Assembly: GCA_904420155.1 (NCBI GenBank) | Contig: CAJFUH010000053.1 | Coordinates: 1-10,340 of the forward strand | Source: an uncultured Clostridia bacterium | GTDB lineage: Bacteria; Bacillota; Clostridia; Oscillospirales; Acutalibacteraceae | Length of the DNA stretch: 10,340 nt | Reading direction: 5' to 3' | Shown: positions 1 through 6,861 of the stretch, piece after piece | Layout of the letters: every line of letters begins with the position of its first letter | How positions within the stretch are numbered: position 1 is the first letter of the stretch | Notes under the pieces: generated by a model | Database searches by the model: none | Seen by the model: only the letters and a program-made list of their open reading frames with translations | What the model was told of the DNA's origin: nothing | Made by a program: the position numbers and the translations under genes

Positions 1-980
1 AGGGGTTTGGCTGGAATATTATCGTTGAAAATACCTAAATATGACGATAATATTATACGACGGATTCGTGCGTGTGTATACCTTTTTGTTTTAATAGAGC
101 CAAATAATTCTTCTAAAGAGCAAGAAGTCGCTATCATATTTGCAATACGATGTTCTAACCCTTCTGTAACATCCGGGAGGGAAGCAATCTGTTCCGTTGT
201 CATATTCCTTAATTGATACAGAATGACACGTTCCAAATGAGATAACTGAGCAGGCAATTTTCCTGCATCTTGTTCTCTTTGAAGAATTGCCTGGCAGGGG
301 AAAGGGAGATAAGCCTTAGCTTCAGAAAACAGACCAGACGTTATTAAACTTCTTATATGGGAAGCGGAAGCATACATACCCGAGTTGCCGGAAGCGTCGT
401 GAGAGACGCCGATCCGAGGAATAGTAAAAGGGACGATATGAGAATTCAATTGATGGATAGATCGCAAATATTCGATCCCTAAGGTATTATTAGGGCTGGC
501 TAATAAAGAAGCTAGATCGTTTCCTAAATATTTTTGAACCGCTAATGTTTTTGCTTTCGCGTAAGTCATCCCTTGTTGTAAAAATTTTTTTGCCTCCCAG
601 TTTAAAAGTGGAGAATCTATTTGGCAGGCTGCCTGGTTTAATAAATCGATATCGCCGCACTCACTTCCAAAACTGAGGCTGTCAACACATCCCATATCTT
701 CGATTAAGGAAACCGCACCAAAAGCAAACTTTTGGGCTGTGGCCATTGCCCAGGGAAGAGGAAGTTCTACTACAAGGTCAACTCCACTACGTAATGCCAT
801 TTCTGTCCTGGCCCATTTTGAGGCCAGCGCTGGGCTGCCTCTCTGAACAAAATCGCCGCTCATCACAGCAATAATATGGGTACTCCCTCTTTTTCTGGTT
901 TCCTGAATATGAAAAGCATGACCATAGTGAAATGGGTTATATTCACTGATAATTGCCGTGATCTTTGACGAAGATACCAT
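1..980 (-). CDS. tmcAL: tRNA(Met) cytidine acetate ligase (TmcAL/YlbM), C-terminus cut by the window edge
   Basis: The minus strand is open for 326 codons from ATG at 980 to the left edge, with no frameshift. Near the N-terminus it has the nucleotidyltransferase signature NPFHYGH (His18-x-Gly-His21), then SGDFVQRGSPA and VELPLPWA. Near the left edge it has KRYTHARIRR. This set is characteristic of the YlbM/TmcAL family. In known members the enzyme uses ATP and acetate to form acetyl-adenylate and acetylates C34 of elongator tRNA-Met (ac4C), in the cytoplasm. The family is usually about 400 residues, so roughly the last 70 are missing here. The start is supported by AGGGAG about 12 bases upstream; no in-frame start codon lies just before it. 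It diverges from ackA, another acetate/ATP enzyme, and appears to share a symmetric promoter with it. The family call is secure; the modification role is inferred from characterised relatives. Confidence 0.93.
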   Translation of the reverse strand, partial: MVSSSKITAIISEYNPFHYGHAFHIQETRKRGSTHIIAVMSGDFVQRGSPALASKWARTEMALRSGVDLVVELPLPWAMATAQKFAFGAVSLIEDMGCVDSLSFGSECGDIDLLNQAACQIDSPLLNWEAKKFLQQGMTYAKAKTLAVQKYLGNDLASLLASPNNTLGIEYLRSIHQLNSHIVPFTIPRIGVSHDASGNSGMYASASHIRSLITSGLFSEAKAYLPFPCQAILQREQDAGKLPAQLSHLERVILYQLRNMTTEQIASLPDVTEGLEHRIANMIATSCSLEELFGSIKTKRYTHARIRRIILSSYLGIFNDNIPAKP

Positions 981-997
981 TTTTTCAACAAACTCCC

Positions 998-1055
998 TTG
1001 AAATAAAAACGATATTATACTATTATATAATACGGTATTACCAGACTGCTTTCAA
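998..1055. promoter_or_regulatory. Symmetric divergent promoter for ackA (+) and tmcAL (-)
   Basis: Plus strand: -35 TTGAAA at 998-1003, a 17-base spacer, and -10 TATTAT at 1021-1026. Minus strand: -35 TTGAAA (plus-strand TTTCAA at 1050-1055), a 17-base spacer, and -10 TATTAT (plus-strand ATAATA at 1027-1032). The two -10 boxes abut and together form the perfect palindrome TATTATATAATA at 1021-1032. Predicted starts are near 1033 (+) and 1020 (-). Each polymerase would cover the other's -35 box, so occupancy should be mutually exclusive. The boxes are read directly; activity is inferred. Confidence 0.7.
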
Positions 1056-1092
1056 GGATAAAAATGATGGTATACAAATAGGAGGAGTTGAC

Positions 1093-2301
1093 ATGAAGGT
1101 ACTTGTAATCAACGCGGGAAGTTCTTCCCTTAAATATCAGTTGATTGACATGAGAGATGAAAGTGTTCTTGCAAAAGGAAATTGTGAAAGAATTGGCTTA
1201 GAGGGAAGTTTTATTACTCACAAGTTGCCGGACGGCCGCAGCAAGCGTATGGAAGTATCGATGCCTAACCATACCATTGCTTTCTTGCAAGTAAAAAATA
1301 TGTTGTTGGATGAGGAATTAGGCGTTATCAAGAACTTAAATGAGGTTTCTGCTGTAGGGCATCGTATTGTACAAGGAGGTTCCTTATTTAGTAAATCTGT
1401 ATTGATTACAGAAAAAGTAATCGAAGGGATCGAAAGCCTTATTCCGCTGGCGCCGCTCCATAACAAAGCACATGTACAAGGTATCCGCGCATGTATGGAA
1501 GTTTTTGGTACGGAAGTACCGGAAGTTGCTGTATTTGATACTGCTTTCCATTCTACAATGCCTCCCAAGGCGTATATGTTCCCTATTCCCTATGAATATT
1601 ATGAAAAATATAAAATTCGTCGCTATGGTTTTCACGGAACTTCTCACCGTTATGTCAGTACCCGTTGTGCCGAAATGATGGGGAGGGATATCGTAGGAAC
1701 TAAAATCATTACATGCCATTTGGGAAATGGTTCCTCTATCGCTGCGGTCCAGGATGGAAAGTGTGTGGATACCTCTATGGGACTAACTCCTTTAGACGGA
1801 TTTATGATGGGAACAAGAACAGGTTCTTTGGATCCTTCTGTAGTTACCTTTATTGCAGAAAAGGAACATATGACTCCCCAGGAAATGAGTGATATGCTCA
1901 ATAAAAAGTCTGGATTGTTGGGAATCTCCGGTATTTCCAGTGACGATAGGGATATTGTAAAGGCTGCCAGTGAAGGGAATAAACGAGCAATCTTAGCCCA
2001 TGAGATGCTGGAATATGAGATTGCAAAATTTGTAGGAGGATATGCTGCGGCTATGAATGGTTGCGATGCTATTGTATTTACCGCAGGATTGGGAGAAAAT
2101 CAAGCAAGCCACAGGACGGGTGTATGTAAATATTTAACCCATTTAGGGCTGGAAATTGACGAGCAGCGCAATGCGGAATTGGTACATGGAAAAGAAGGGG
2201 AATTTTCTACTCCGAATTCTAAGGTAAAAGCTTACATCATTTGTACCAACGAGGAATTGGTTATTGCAAGGGATACAAAGGATATCGTTGAATCCTTATA
2301 A
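1093..2301 (+). CDS. ackA: Acetate kinase
   Basis: This 402-residue protein has the usual acetate kinase length. The enzyme interconverts acetyl phosphate plus ADP and acetate plus ATP, the energy-yielding last step of acetate fermentation in the cytoplasm. Visible motifs are NAGSSSLKYQL at the N-terminus (Asn7), GHRIVQGG (Arg91), VFDTAFHSTMP (Asp149), RYGFHGTSH (His181), HLGNGSS, a DTSMGLTPLDG stretch leading to Arg242, FTAGLGEN, and a C-terminal TNEELVIARDT (Glu387). These match the catalytic and nucleotide-binding positions known for the family. The start at 1093 is chosen because AGGAGG at 1080-1085 lies 7 bases upstream. The in-frame ATG at 958 would add 45 non-homologous residues, lies inside tmcAL and precedes the promoter. 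No pta gene is adjacent; the next gene is an XRE regulator beyond a terminator, so ackA is probably monocistronic. Confidence 0.98.
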   Translation: MKVLVINAGSSSLKYQLIDMRDESVLAKGNCERIGLEGSFITHKLPDGRSKRMEVSMPNHTIAFLQVKNMLLDEELGVIKNLNEVSAVGHRIVQGGSLFSKSVLITEKVIEGIESLIPLAPLHNKAHVQGIRACMEVFGTEVPEVAVFDTAFHSTMPPKAYMFPIPYEYYEKYKIRRYGFHGTSHRYVSTRCAEMMGRDIVGTKIITCHLGNGSSIAAVQDGKCVDTSMGLTPLDGFMMGTRTGSLDPSVVTFIAEKEHMTPQEMSDMLNKKSGLLGISGISSDDRDIVKAASEGNKRAILAHEMLEYEIAKFVGGYAAAMNGCDAIVFTAGLGENQASHRTGVCKYLTHLGLEIDEQRNAELVHGKEGEFSTPNSKVKAYIICTNEELVIARDTKDIVESL

Positions 2302-2354
2302 TATGATAAAGATGACCAATTTATAAAAGTTAAAATATATTCTAAGAGATTGTT

Positions 2355-2391
2355 AAGACAGTATAGCATTTATTTATCTATACTGTCTTTT
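2355..2391 (+). terminator. Intrinsic terminator of ackA
   Basis: A perfect 12-bp inverted repeat, AAGACAGTATAG (2355-2366) and CTATACTGTCTT (2378-2389), encloses an 11-base loop and ends in a short T run. It lies about 50 bases after the ackA stop codon. The T run is short (TTTT), so efficiency may be moderate. Confidence 0.8.
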
Positions 2392-2512
2392 CCATTTATA
2401 GAAATACTTTTTACGCAAGAGGAAACTTTTATCTTTTCATATGAATTAAAAAATATCCTTTTTTTCTTACAGAATTTGTTTATAAAATTCACATATCTCG
2501 TAGGAAGAAAAC

Positions 2513-2541
2513 TTGTTATCTTTGGTATAATATTATATAAT
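2513..2541 (+). promoter_or_regulatory. Promoter of the XRE-type regulator gene
   Basis: -35 TTGTTA at 2513-2518, a 17-base spacer and a consensus -10 TATAAT at 2536-2541. The -10 lies within TATTATATAATA (2531-2542), an exact second copy of the palindrome in the ackA/tmcAL promoter. Unlike at that promoter, no -35 is visible on the minus strand. The predicted transcript starts near 2548, giving a leader of about 45 bases. Confidence 0.65.
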
Positions 2542-2592
2542 AAATTTATTAGTCATTTCGATTATATAGATATTGTATGGGAGTTGGAAAAC

Positions 2593-2841
2593 ATGAGATT
2601 GCGTAAGCAAGCACTAGGTAACCGCAATTTAGTCGGCGCTCGTGTCGAGATGGCTCGCAAGAAACAAGGTATGAAACAAAAAGAATTACTTGCCCAACTT
2701 CAAGTAAATGGAGTAGACATGAATGCTTCCGGTCTCTCTAAATTAGAAGGACAGATTCGATTTGTTACCGATGTAGAACTAGCGGCGTTAGCAGATATTT
2801 TAGAGGTTTCTGTTGACTGGTTACTTGGACGAAAAGAGTAA
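2593..2841 (+). CDS. Small XRE-family helix-turn-helix regulator
   Basis: This 82-residue protein is almost entirely one Cro/C1-type helix-turn-helix domain. LVGARVEMARKKQGMKQKEL (about residues 13-32) gives the first helices. SGLSKLEGQ (46-54) is the recognition-helix region. DVELAALADILEVSVDWLLG (60-79) is the typical end of the fold. There is no separate sensing domain, so it probably binds DNA as a dimer and may rely on a partner or on its own level for control. The start at 2593 has GGGAG 9 bases upstream and lies downstream of a good promoter. An in-frame ATG exists at 2350, but the extra 81 residues would be low-complexity sequence translated through the ackA terminator. Own promoter and terminator make it a single-gene unit. 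Its targets are unknown. Confidence 0.85.
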   Translation: MRLRKQALGNRNLVGARVEMARKKQGMKQKELLAQLQVNGVDMNASGLSKLEGQIRFVTDVELAALADILEVSVDWLLGRKE

Positions 2842-2860
2842 AAAATTAAAAAGGAAGCAA

Positions 2861-2891
2861 AAAAGGCGACGGTGATTACCGTCGCCTTTTT
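2861..2891 (+). terminator. Intrinsic terminator after the XRE regulator
   Basis: A perfect 12-bp stem, AAAAGGCGACGG (2861-2872) and CCGTCGCCTTTT (2879-2890), has a 6-base loop. An A run precedes it and a T run follows, so it could work in both directions. It starts 19 bases after the stop codon. Confidence 0.9.
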
Positions 2892-3098
2892 GTCTCTCGA
2901 AAACCACTGGCTGGGCGAGTGGTTAAAAAGAAGGCTCATGCCGATGATGAAGACAAAAAGAGGACATCCCCAAAATGGATGACAAGCAAGCTACTGCCAT
3001 AAATTCTAAAATAGAGGCACCTCACAAATGAACATAGCAAAATTATCAAAGCTAAAATCTAAGTAGTTATAATATAATCGCATGGATTGGTCGGATTG
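2892..3098. other. Gene-poor intergenic stretch with an imperfect hairpin, possible mobile-element remnant
   Basis: I see no intact gene between the terminator and the lysR promoter. At 2902-2924 there is a hairpin: AACCACT pairs with AGTGGTT, followed inward by a G-G mismatch, two G-C pairs and the loop TGG. One base change (2909 G to C) would make a longer perfect stem. Short imperfect hairpins like this are seen at IS200/IS605 ends, but no transposase is present, and I cannot match the flanking sequence to a known element. A short open stretch near 2975-3031 (KMDDKQATAINSKIEAPHK, then a stop) has no start or ribosome site and may be a gene tail. An origin in a lost mobile element is only a guess. 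Confidence 0.3.
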
Positions 3099-3127
3099 TT
3101 GCGAATTTTGTATGGATATGCTATACT
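3099..3127 (+). promoter_or_regulatory. Promoter of the lysR-type gene with an overlapping operator
   Basis: -35 TTGCGA at 3099-3104, a 17-base spacer and -10 TATACT at 3122-3127; predicted start near 3134. The spacer contains TTTTGTATGGAT (3106-3117), the exact reverse complement of the motif at 4107-4118. With T3100 and A3112 it also satisfies the LysR-type T-N11-A pattern. A regulator bound here would block polymerase, which fits the negative autoregulation common in LysR-type genes. Upstream, GGATTG is repeated at 3084-3089 and 3093-3098, possibly secondary contacts. Confidence 0.6.
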
Positions 3128-3156
3128 AAAATTATACCGAAAAGGAGGCGGCAGGT

Positions 3157-4044
3157 ATGGAACTTCGCACATTACGATATTTTTTGGCGGCGGCGCAAGA
3201 AGAAAACATAACTAGAGCTGCGGATATTCTGCATGTAACCCAGCCGACACTGAGCCGCCAGATGATGGATTTGGAAAGAGAACTAGGTACCACATTGATG
3301 CTACGTGGAAAAAATGGGTTGACTTTGACGGATGACGGCATCTTTTTTCGGCAGCGGGCCGAGGAAATTGTCGAGCTGGCAGATCGTCTTGAGCGATCGT
3401 TTGTAGAACGGAATGCGGATGTGAGCGGTTTGATCGCAATCGGCGCCTCCGAAGCGGTAGGAAGCCGCCTGTTTGCAAAGCTGATTAAGCAGTTTTCCGA
3501 TAAGTATCCTTTGGTTCAATTCCATTTGTATAATGAGATGGCCGATAATATTAAGGATCGATTAGATAAAGGTTTGGTAGATGTGGGGCTTTTATTGGAG
3601 CCGGTGGATACAGTAAAATATGATTTTGTCCGCCTCTCTCAAAAGGAAACCTGGGGCATCCTCATGAGGGACGATCATCCACTGGCAGAGCATAAAACCA
3701 TTACCCCGGAGGAAATTACAGAGTATCCATTGATTTTGCCCCTGCGGGAACGGGTACGCAACGAAATTTTGAATTGGATTAATCGGGAGGAAAAGGATTT
3801 AACAATCCCGTTGAGTTATACGCTTCTGTCAAATGCCGCTTTGATGGTAGAAGCCGGGCTTGGCTGCGCCTTTTGTCTGGATGGTGCGCTGGCCATCCAC
3901 AGCAGCCCGCGGCTGCGGTTTGTTCCGATAGCTCCGGAACACACCACCCGCAGTGTGCTGGTCTGGAAGAAAAACCACTTGTTTTCGCCTGCTACTTCCC
4001 TGTTTATTCAGGAAATCAACATGCTTCGAGCAAAAATGGAATAA
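3157..4044 (+). CDS. LysR-type transcriptional regulator
   Basis: This 295-residue protein has the standard LysR-family length and layout. Residues 1-60 form the winged helix-turn-helix: MELRTLRYFLAAAQEENITR, then AADILHVTQPTLSRQM and LERELGTTLMLR. Residues from about 90 form the periplasmic-binding-protein-like effector domain, starting at GLIAIGASEA and including VDVGLLLEP. The start has AGGAGG about 9 bases upstream. It is followed by a strong terminator and then, in the same direction, by the redox cluster. LysR proteins typically regulate adjacent genes in response to a small ligand, and the shared motif upstream of lysR, of the cluster and of the acetyltransferase supports that here. 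The ligand cannot be read from the sequence; an aromatic, quinone or carbonyl compound would suit the neighbours, but that is inference. Confidence 0.93.
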   Translation: MELRTLRYFLAAAQEENITRAADILHVTQPTLSRQMMDLERELGTTLMLRGKNGLTLTDDGIFFRQRAEEIVELADRLERSFVERNADVSGLIAIGASEAVGSRLFAKLIKQFSDKYPLVQFHLYNEMADNIKDRLDKGLVDVGLLLEPVDTVKYDFVRLSQKETWGILMRDDHPLAEHKTITPEEITEYPLILPLRERVRNEILNWINREEKDLTIPLSYTLLSNAALMVEAGLGCAFCLDGALAIHSSPRLRFVPIAPEHTTRSVLVWKKNHLFSPATSLFIQEINMLRAKME

Positions 4045-4059
4045 CCGCTGCCTTATATT

Positions 4060-4101
4060 AGGACCTCCAAGAGGTGATTGACTTGGAGGTCCTTGTTTTT
4101 T
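4060..4101 (+). terminator. Intrinsic terminator of the lysR-type gene
   Basis: A perfect 12-bp stem, AGGACCTCCAAG (4060-4071) and CTTGGAGGTCCT (4082-4093), has a 10-base loop and is followed by a T-rich run (TTGTTTTTT). It lies 15 bases after the lysR stop, separating lysR from the redox cluster. Confidence 0.9.
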
Positions 4102-4106
4102 GGTTT

Positions 4107-4127
4107 ATCCATACAAAAAACACATTG
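4107..4127 (+). promoter_or_regulatory. Predicted LysR-type operator upstream of the redox cluster
   Basis: ATCCATACAAAA at 4107-4118 is a 12-of-12 match, in inverse orientation, to the element in the lysR promoter, and it begins a T-N11-A site (T4112 to A4124). Its centre is about 70 bases before the predicted transcription start near 4184, close to the -65 position where LysR proteins usually hold their primary recognition site. Binding is inferred. Confidence 0.55.
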
Positions 4128-4148
4128 AAAAAGATAAACAATAGGTAT

Positions 4149-4177
4149 TAGACATTGAATTAAAGGCGTTTTATAAT
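4149..4177 (+). promoter_or_regulatory. Predicted promoter of the redox cluster
   Basis: -35 TAGACA at 4149-4154 (five of six consensus bases), a 17-base spacer and a consensus -10 TATAAT at 4172-4177. The predicted leader is about 80 bases to the GTG at 4266. No other convincing promoter is seen before 9833, so this one probably drives the whole cluster. Confidence 0.6.
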
Positions 4178-4265
4178 GATAACAGAAATCATAAAAGGTT
4201 CTCGTTCTAAATTAATATCGCCGAAATTATAGAAAATTTACCGCGATAGACAGGAGGCAGAATAA

Positions 4266-4949
4266 GTGAAAAAAATACTTTCTCTCTTTTTAGCAATCGC
4301 TATGGTTCTTTCTTTTGCGGCATGTAGTACAACAGAAAATCAGGCAAATGGTTCTTCTGAAGCTTCAGAAAGCAGCTCTACCGTTCCTGATCAGGAAACG
4401 ACTTCCAGCCGTTTTTTAGAAATGAAAGAGTTCAACTCTGAACCATCAGAAGTTAATGAAGAACAGGAAAGTAATATTCTGGTGGCATATTTTTCCTGGG
4501 CGGACAACGCAATTTTGGCGGATGATGTGGATGCGGTGGCATCTCCCAGCGTGATTCCACCAGGAAATGTGCAGCAGCTGGCAGGCTGGGTGCAGGAGAA
4601 AACCGGAGGCGACTTGTTCTCTATCTGTGTAACGGATCCATATCCAAGTGATTGGGATGACTGTCTGGCCCGTGCCAACCAGGAAAGGGGCGATAACGCC
4701 CGTCCGGAGCTGGTGGAAAACGTAGAAAACCTTGACCAATATGACACGGTATTCCTGGGGTATCCTAAAATGGAGCAGGGTTATATCTGTGTATAGCGGT
4801 GTATTGCATAGAGGAAGGAGGGCGAATAGGCACAGAAAACACAGCAGAAAGAAAAAGTGTGTATAGAGTAAGGTAGGAACGACTATGAGGAGGAAGTTTC
4901 TTTTTCCCAAGAGGATATTCAAAGTTGGGTAGCCGGGCTAGGCTATTGA
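4266..4949 (+). pseudogene. Lipoprotein flavodoxin, disrupted by a replaced internal segment
   Basis: It starts at GTG 4266, 8 bases after AGGAGG. The N-terminus is a lipoprotein signal ending at Cys20 (VLSFAAC), then a Ser/Glu/Thr-rich linker and a flavodoxin domain from about residue 70: NILVAYFSWADN, then DLFSICVTDPYPSDWDDC and YDTVFLGYP. In intact family members the next residues are the NWW-type flavin-contacting loop and the rest of the fold. Here the match stops at 4766, and an unrelated tail leads to a stop at 4794-4796. The family-like C-terminus resumes at 4881 (DYEEEVSFSQEDIQSW) and ends at TGA 4947-4949, in the same frame. About 114 bases of foreign-looking sequence have therefore replaced what I estimate at 60 codons. 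The 176-residue product would lack half the flavodoxin fold and is probably inactive. A soluble flavodoxin remains intact at 5575. Confidence 0.82.
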
Positions 4950-4967
4950 GAATAGGAGGACATGAAA

Positions 4968-5540
4968 ATGAGAAAAGCCTTTAGCATAATCCTTCTTTGC
5001 TTGATGGTATTGGTCTTTTCCGCATGCGGGACGGAGAATGAGTCACCTGTCCCTGTGACCTCAGACCACCCTTCTTCCGAAACGGCAACTCCACCATTGG
5101 ATGAGCAATCGGAATCAGCTGAATCGTCCGGATCATCTACCATTACAAAAATTCCTTCCGCGACAGAAGATGTAGAAGAACCGGAAAGCATGTCCCGGCA
5201 GATTTCCGTACAATTTGGGGAAAATACAGTTATTTATGAACTAAACGATGGAACAGCCGCAAATTCGCTCTATCAGCAGTTGCCCCTTACTATCGAGGTG
5301 GAGGATTACAGCACCAACGAGAAAATCTTTTATCCGCCGCAGGAGCTGGATACCATCAATTCCCCATTGGCGCAGGCAGGGACAGGAACGCTGGCCTATT
5401 ATGAGCCATGGGGCGATGTAGTGTTCTTTTACGGCGACTACAACGAGAATCCATCCCTGTTTGAACTGGGGCAGGTTCTTTCCGGCGGCGAGCTGATCAG
5501 CCAGATGTCGGGAACAATAACTATTAAAGCCGTAGAATAA
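4968..5540 (+). CDS. Lipoprotein with a cyclophilin-like fold domain
   Basis: This 190-residue protein has a lipoprotein signal (MRKAFSIILLCLMVLVFSAC, Cys20), a Ser/Pro/Glu-rich linker to about residue 70, and a C-terminal domain from SRQISVQFG to the end. That domain carries NTVIYELNDGTAA, LPLTIEVEDY, GTLAYYEPWGDVVFFYG and a final SGTITI, the pattern of the small cyclophilin-like-fold family. Prolyl isomerase activity is not established for that family, so I assign only the fold. It should be anchored on the outer face of the membrane. The start at 4968 is preferred because AGGAGG (4954-4959) is 8 bases upstream; the ATG at 4962 is only 2 bases from it. It follows the broken flavodoxin by 18 bases. 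Relatives of this family are often found next to flavodoxins and aldo/keto reductases, as here; its role there is unknown. Confidence 0.85.
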   Translation: MRKAFSIILLCLMVLVFSACGTENESPVPVTSDHPSSETATPPLDEQSESAESSGSSTITKIPSATEDVEEPESMSRQISVQFGENTVIYELNDGTAANSLYQQLPLTIEVEDYSTNEKIFYPPQELDTINSPLAQAGTGTLAYYEPWGDVVFFYGDYNENPSLFELGQVLSGGELISQMSGTITIKAVE

Positions 5541-5574
5541 TGGAATTTCTAAATGCGTAAGGAGGTTCAATTTT

Positions 5575-6048
5575 ATGAGTAAAACCTTAGTGGCCTTTTT
5601 CTCAGCCAGCGGCACCACAAAGCGTGTTGCGGAAAAGCTAGCAGCAGCAATCGATAGCGATTTGTATGAAATCAGACCTGCTGTGCCCTATACAAGCGCC
5701 GACTTAAACTGGCAGGATAAGCATTCCCGCAGTTCGGTAGAGATGAACGACCCGTCCTCTCGCCCGGAGCTGGCAGATTATCATGCCAATATTACGGACT
5801 ATGACCGAATTTTCCTGGGATTTCCCATTTGGTGGTACACTGCGCCCACCATCATTCGTTCTTTTTTGGAGAGCTATGATTTCACAGGAAAGAGTATTAT
5901 TCTGTTCGCCACTTCCGGCGGCAGCGGCCTGGGTAAAACCGCAAAGGAGTTGGCTTCCAGCTGCCCCGGAGCGAAAATCATAGATGGTCGGTTACTCAAC
6001 GGGAACCCTTCGCAATCCGCACTGAAACAGTGGGCGGAGAACCTGTAA
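5575..6048 (+). CDS. Flavodoxin
   Basis: This 157-residue protein is a complete long-type flavodoxin without a signal peptide. It has the FMN phosphate loop SASGTTK (residues 10-16), the first flavin-contacting loop GFPIWWYTAP (82-91) and the second glycine-rich loop ATSGGSGLG (112-120). It would carry FMN and shuttle single electrons in the cytoplasm, or serve as a quinone- or nitro-reducing flavoprotein; many such cluster-borne flavodoxins have no known partner. The ribosome site AAGGAGG lies 9 bases before the ATG, and the gap from the upstream lipoprotein is 34 bases, consistent with one operon. It is the intact counterpart of the broken lipoprotein flavodoxin at 4266. Confidence 0.93.
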   Translation: MSKTLVAFFSASGTTKRVAEKLAAAIDSDLYEIRPAVPYTSADLNWQDKHSRSSVEMNDPSSRPELADYHANITDYDRIFLGFPIWWYTAPTIIRSFLESYDFTGKSIILFATSGGSGLGKTAKELASSCPGAKIIDGRLLNGNPSQSALKQWAENL

Positions 6049-6070
6049 AGAATAGAAAGGAAGCACTGTC

Positions 6071-6832
6071 ATGAACCGAAAAGAAAGAACAGAACAAAAA
6101 ATGCAGGAGCTGTTTCACAGCCATGCTGCCGGCGAGGAAGGAACCGACCCGGAGTTTATGCAAATCTTGCAGGGGTTTATCTTTGGAGATGTGTGCTACA
6201 CCGGTAGCCTGGACAACCGGATGCGGGAGCTGATCACGATTACCACCCTCACGGCGCTTAGCACCCCGCCCCAGCTGAAGGCCCATGTGCAGGCCGGGCT
6301 CAATGCTGGATGCAAACCAATAGAGATTCGGGAGGCCGTGTATCAATGTGCGCCCTTCATTGGATTCCCAAAGACGCTCAATGCTATCGGCACCATGAAT
6401 GAGGTCTTTGCGGAAAACGGTATCGAGTTGCCGCTGCCTAAGCAAGGCACTCTGGCGTCCGATGAGGATCGGTATGAGAAAGGGCTAGCTATCCAAGCCC
6501 CCGTCTATGGGACGGAGATCGCGGACCGCTACACTTGGCTGCCCTGCGACTTTGCCCAGGCGGTGCCGCGCTTTTTGACCGAACTTTGCTTTGGCGATTT
6601 CAATACCCGCATAGGGATGGACAGTAAAACGAAGGAGCTTCTCACGGTTGTGCTGCTGGCTGCACTGGGCGGCGCGGAAGTACAGGTCAAAAGCCATGTG
6701 GAAGGAGCGCTGAAGGTGGGCAACACCAAGGAAGAAGTGGTTTGCGCCTTGGTACATGCCAGCGGCTACATGGGGATTCCCCGCCTGTTTAACGCCTTAA
6801 ATGCCTGCAAAGACCTGCTGGCGAATGAATAG
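6071..6832 (+). CDS. Two-domain carboxymuconolactone decarboxylase (AhpD-like) family protein
   Basis: This 253-residue protein holds two tandem copies of the all-helical carboxymuconolactone-decarboxylase domain. The first covers about residues 40-110 (RMRELITITTLTAL, AHVQAGLNAG, EIREAVYQCAPFIGFP). The second covers about 165-245 (KTKELLTVVLLAALGG, SHVEGALKVG, EEVVCALVHASGYMGIP). The domain occurs both in gamma-carboxymuconolactone decarboxylase and in the peroxidase-reductant AhpD. AhpD needs a CxxC pair in its helix, which is absent here, so thiol peroxidase activity is unlikely. A true decarboxylase role is also unproven, because no other beta-ketoadipate genes are present. The ribosome site AAAGGAAG is 7 bases upstream of the start, and the gap to the flavodoxin is 22 bases. 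Genes of this type are common next to aldo/keto reductases and flavodoxins in gut Clostridia; the substrate is unknown. Confidence 0.88.
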   Translation: MNRKERTEQKMQELFHSHAAGEEGTDPEFMQILQGFIFGDVCYTGSLDNRMRELITITTLTALSTPPQLKAHVQAGLNAGCKPIEIREAVYQCAPFIGFPKTLNAIGTMNEVFAENGIELPLPKQGTLASDEDRYEKGLAIQAPVYGTEIADRYTWLPCDFAQAVPRFLTELCFGDFNTRIGMDSKTKELLTVVLLAALGGAEVQVKSHVEGALKVGNTKEEVVCALVHASGYMGIPRLFNALNACKDLLANE

Positions 6833-6861
6833 AACTTTGGAATAAATTGGAGGAAACGAAT

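Noticed and set aside
958..1092. In-frame ATG at 958 as an earlier start for acetate kinase
   Set aside because: It would add 45 residues with no family match, overlaps tmcAL and lies upstream of the promoter. The ATG at 1093 has a strong ribosome site and gives the standard family N-terminus.
2350..2592. Longer form of the XRE regulator starting at 2350
   Set aside because: The extra 81 codons run through the ackA terminator and the gene's own promoter, are Phe/Ile-rich low-complexity sequence, and lack a ribosome site.
4216..4248. Possible leader structure (TATCG with CGATA, AAATT with AATTT) before the GTG at 4266, considered as a riboswitch
   Set aside because: The stems are short, AT-rich and interrupted, and no known riboswitch core is visible. 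Chance pairing is more likely.
4446..4922. A 158-codon minus-strand open frame with a Leu/Phe/Cys-rich hydrophobic stretch
   Set aside because: It is antisense to the broken flavodoxin and the hydrophobic part comes from the replaced patch read backwards. There is no ribosome site or promoter.
6847..6861. TTG at 6847 as the start of the intact aldo/keto reductase
   Set aside because: It overlaps the ribosome site that serves the ATG at 6862, and the five added residues have no family support.
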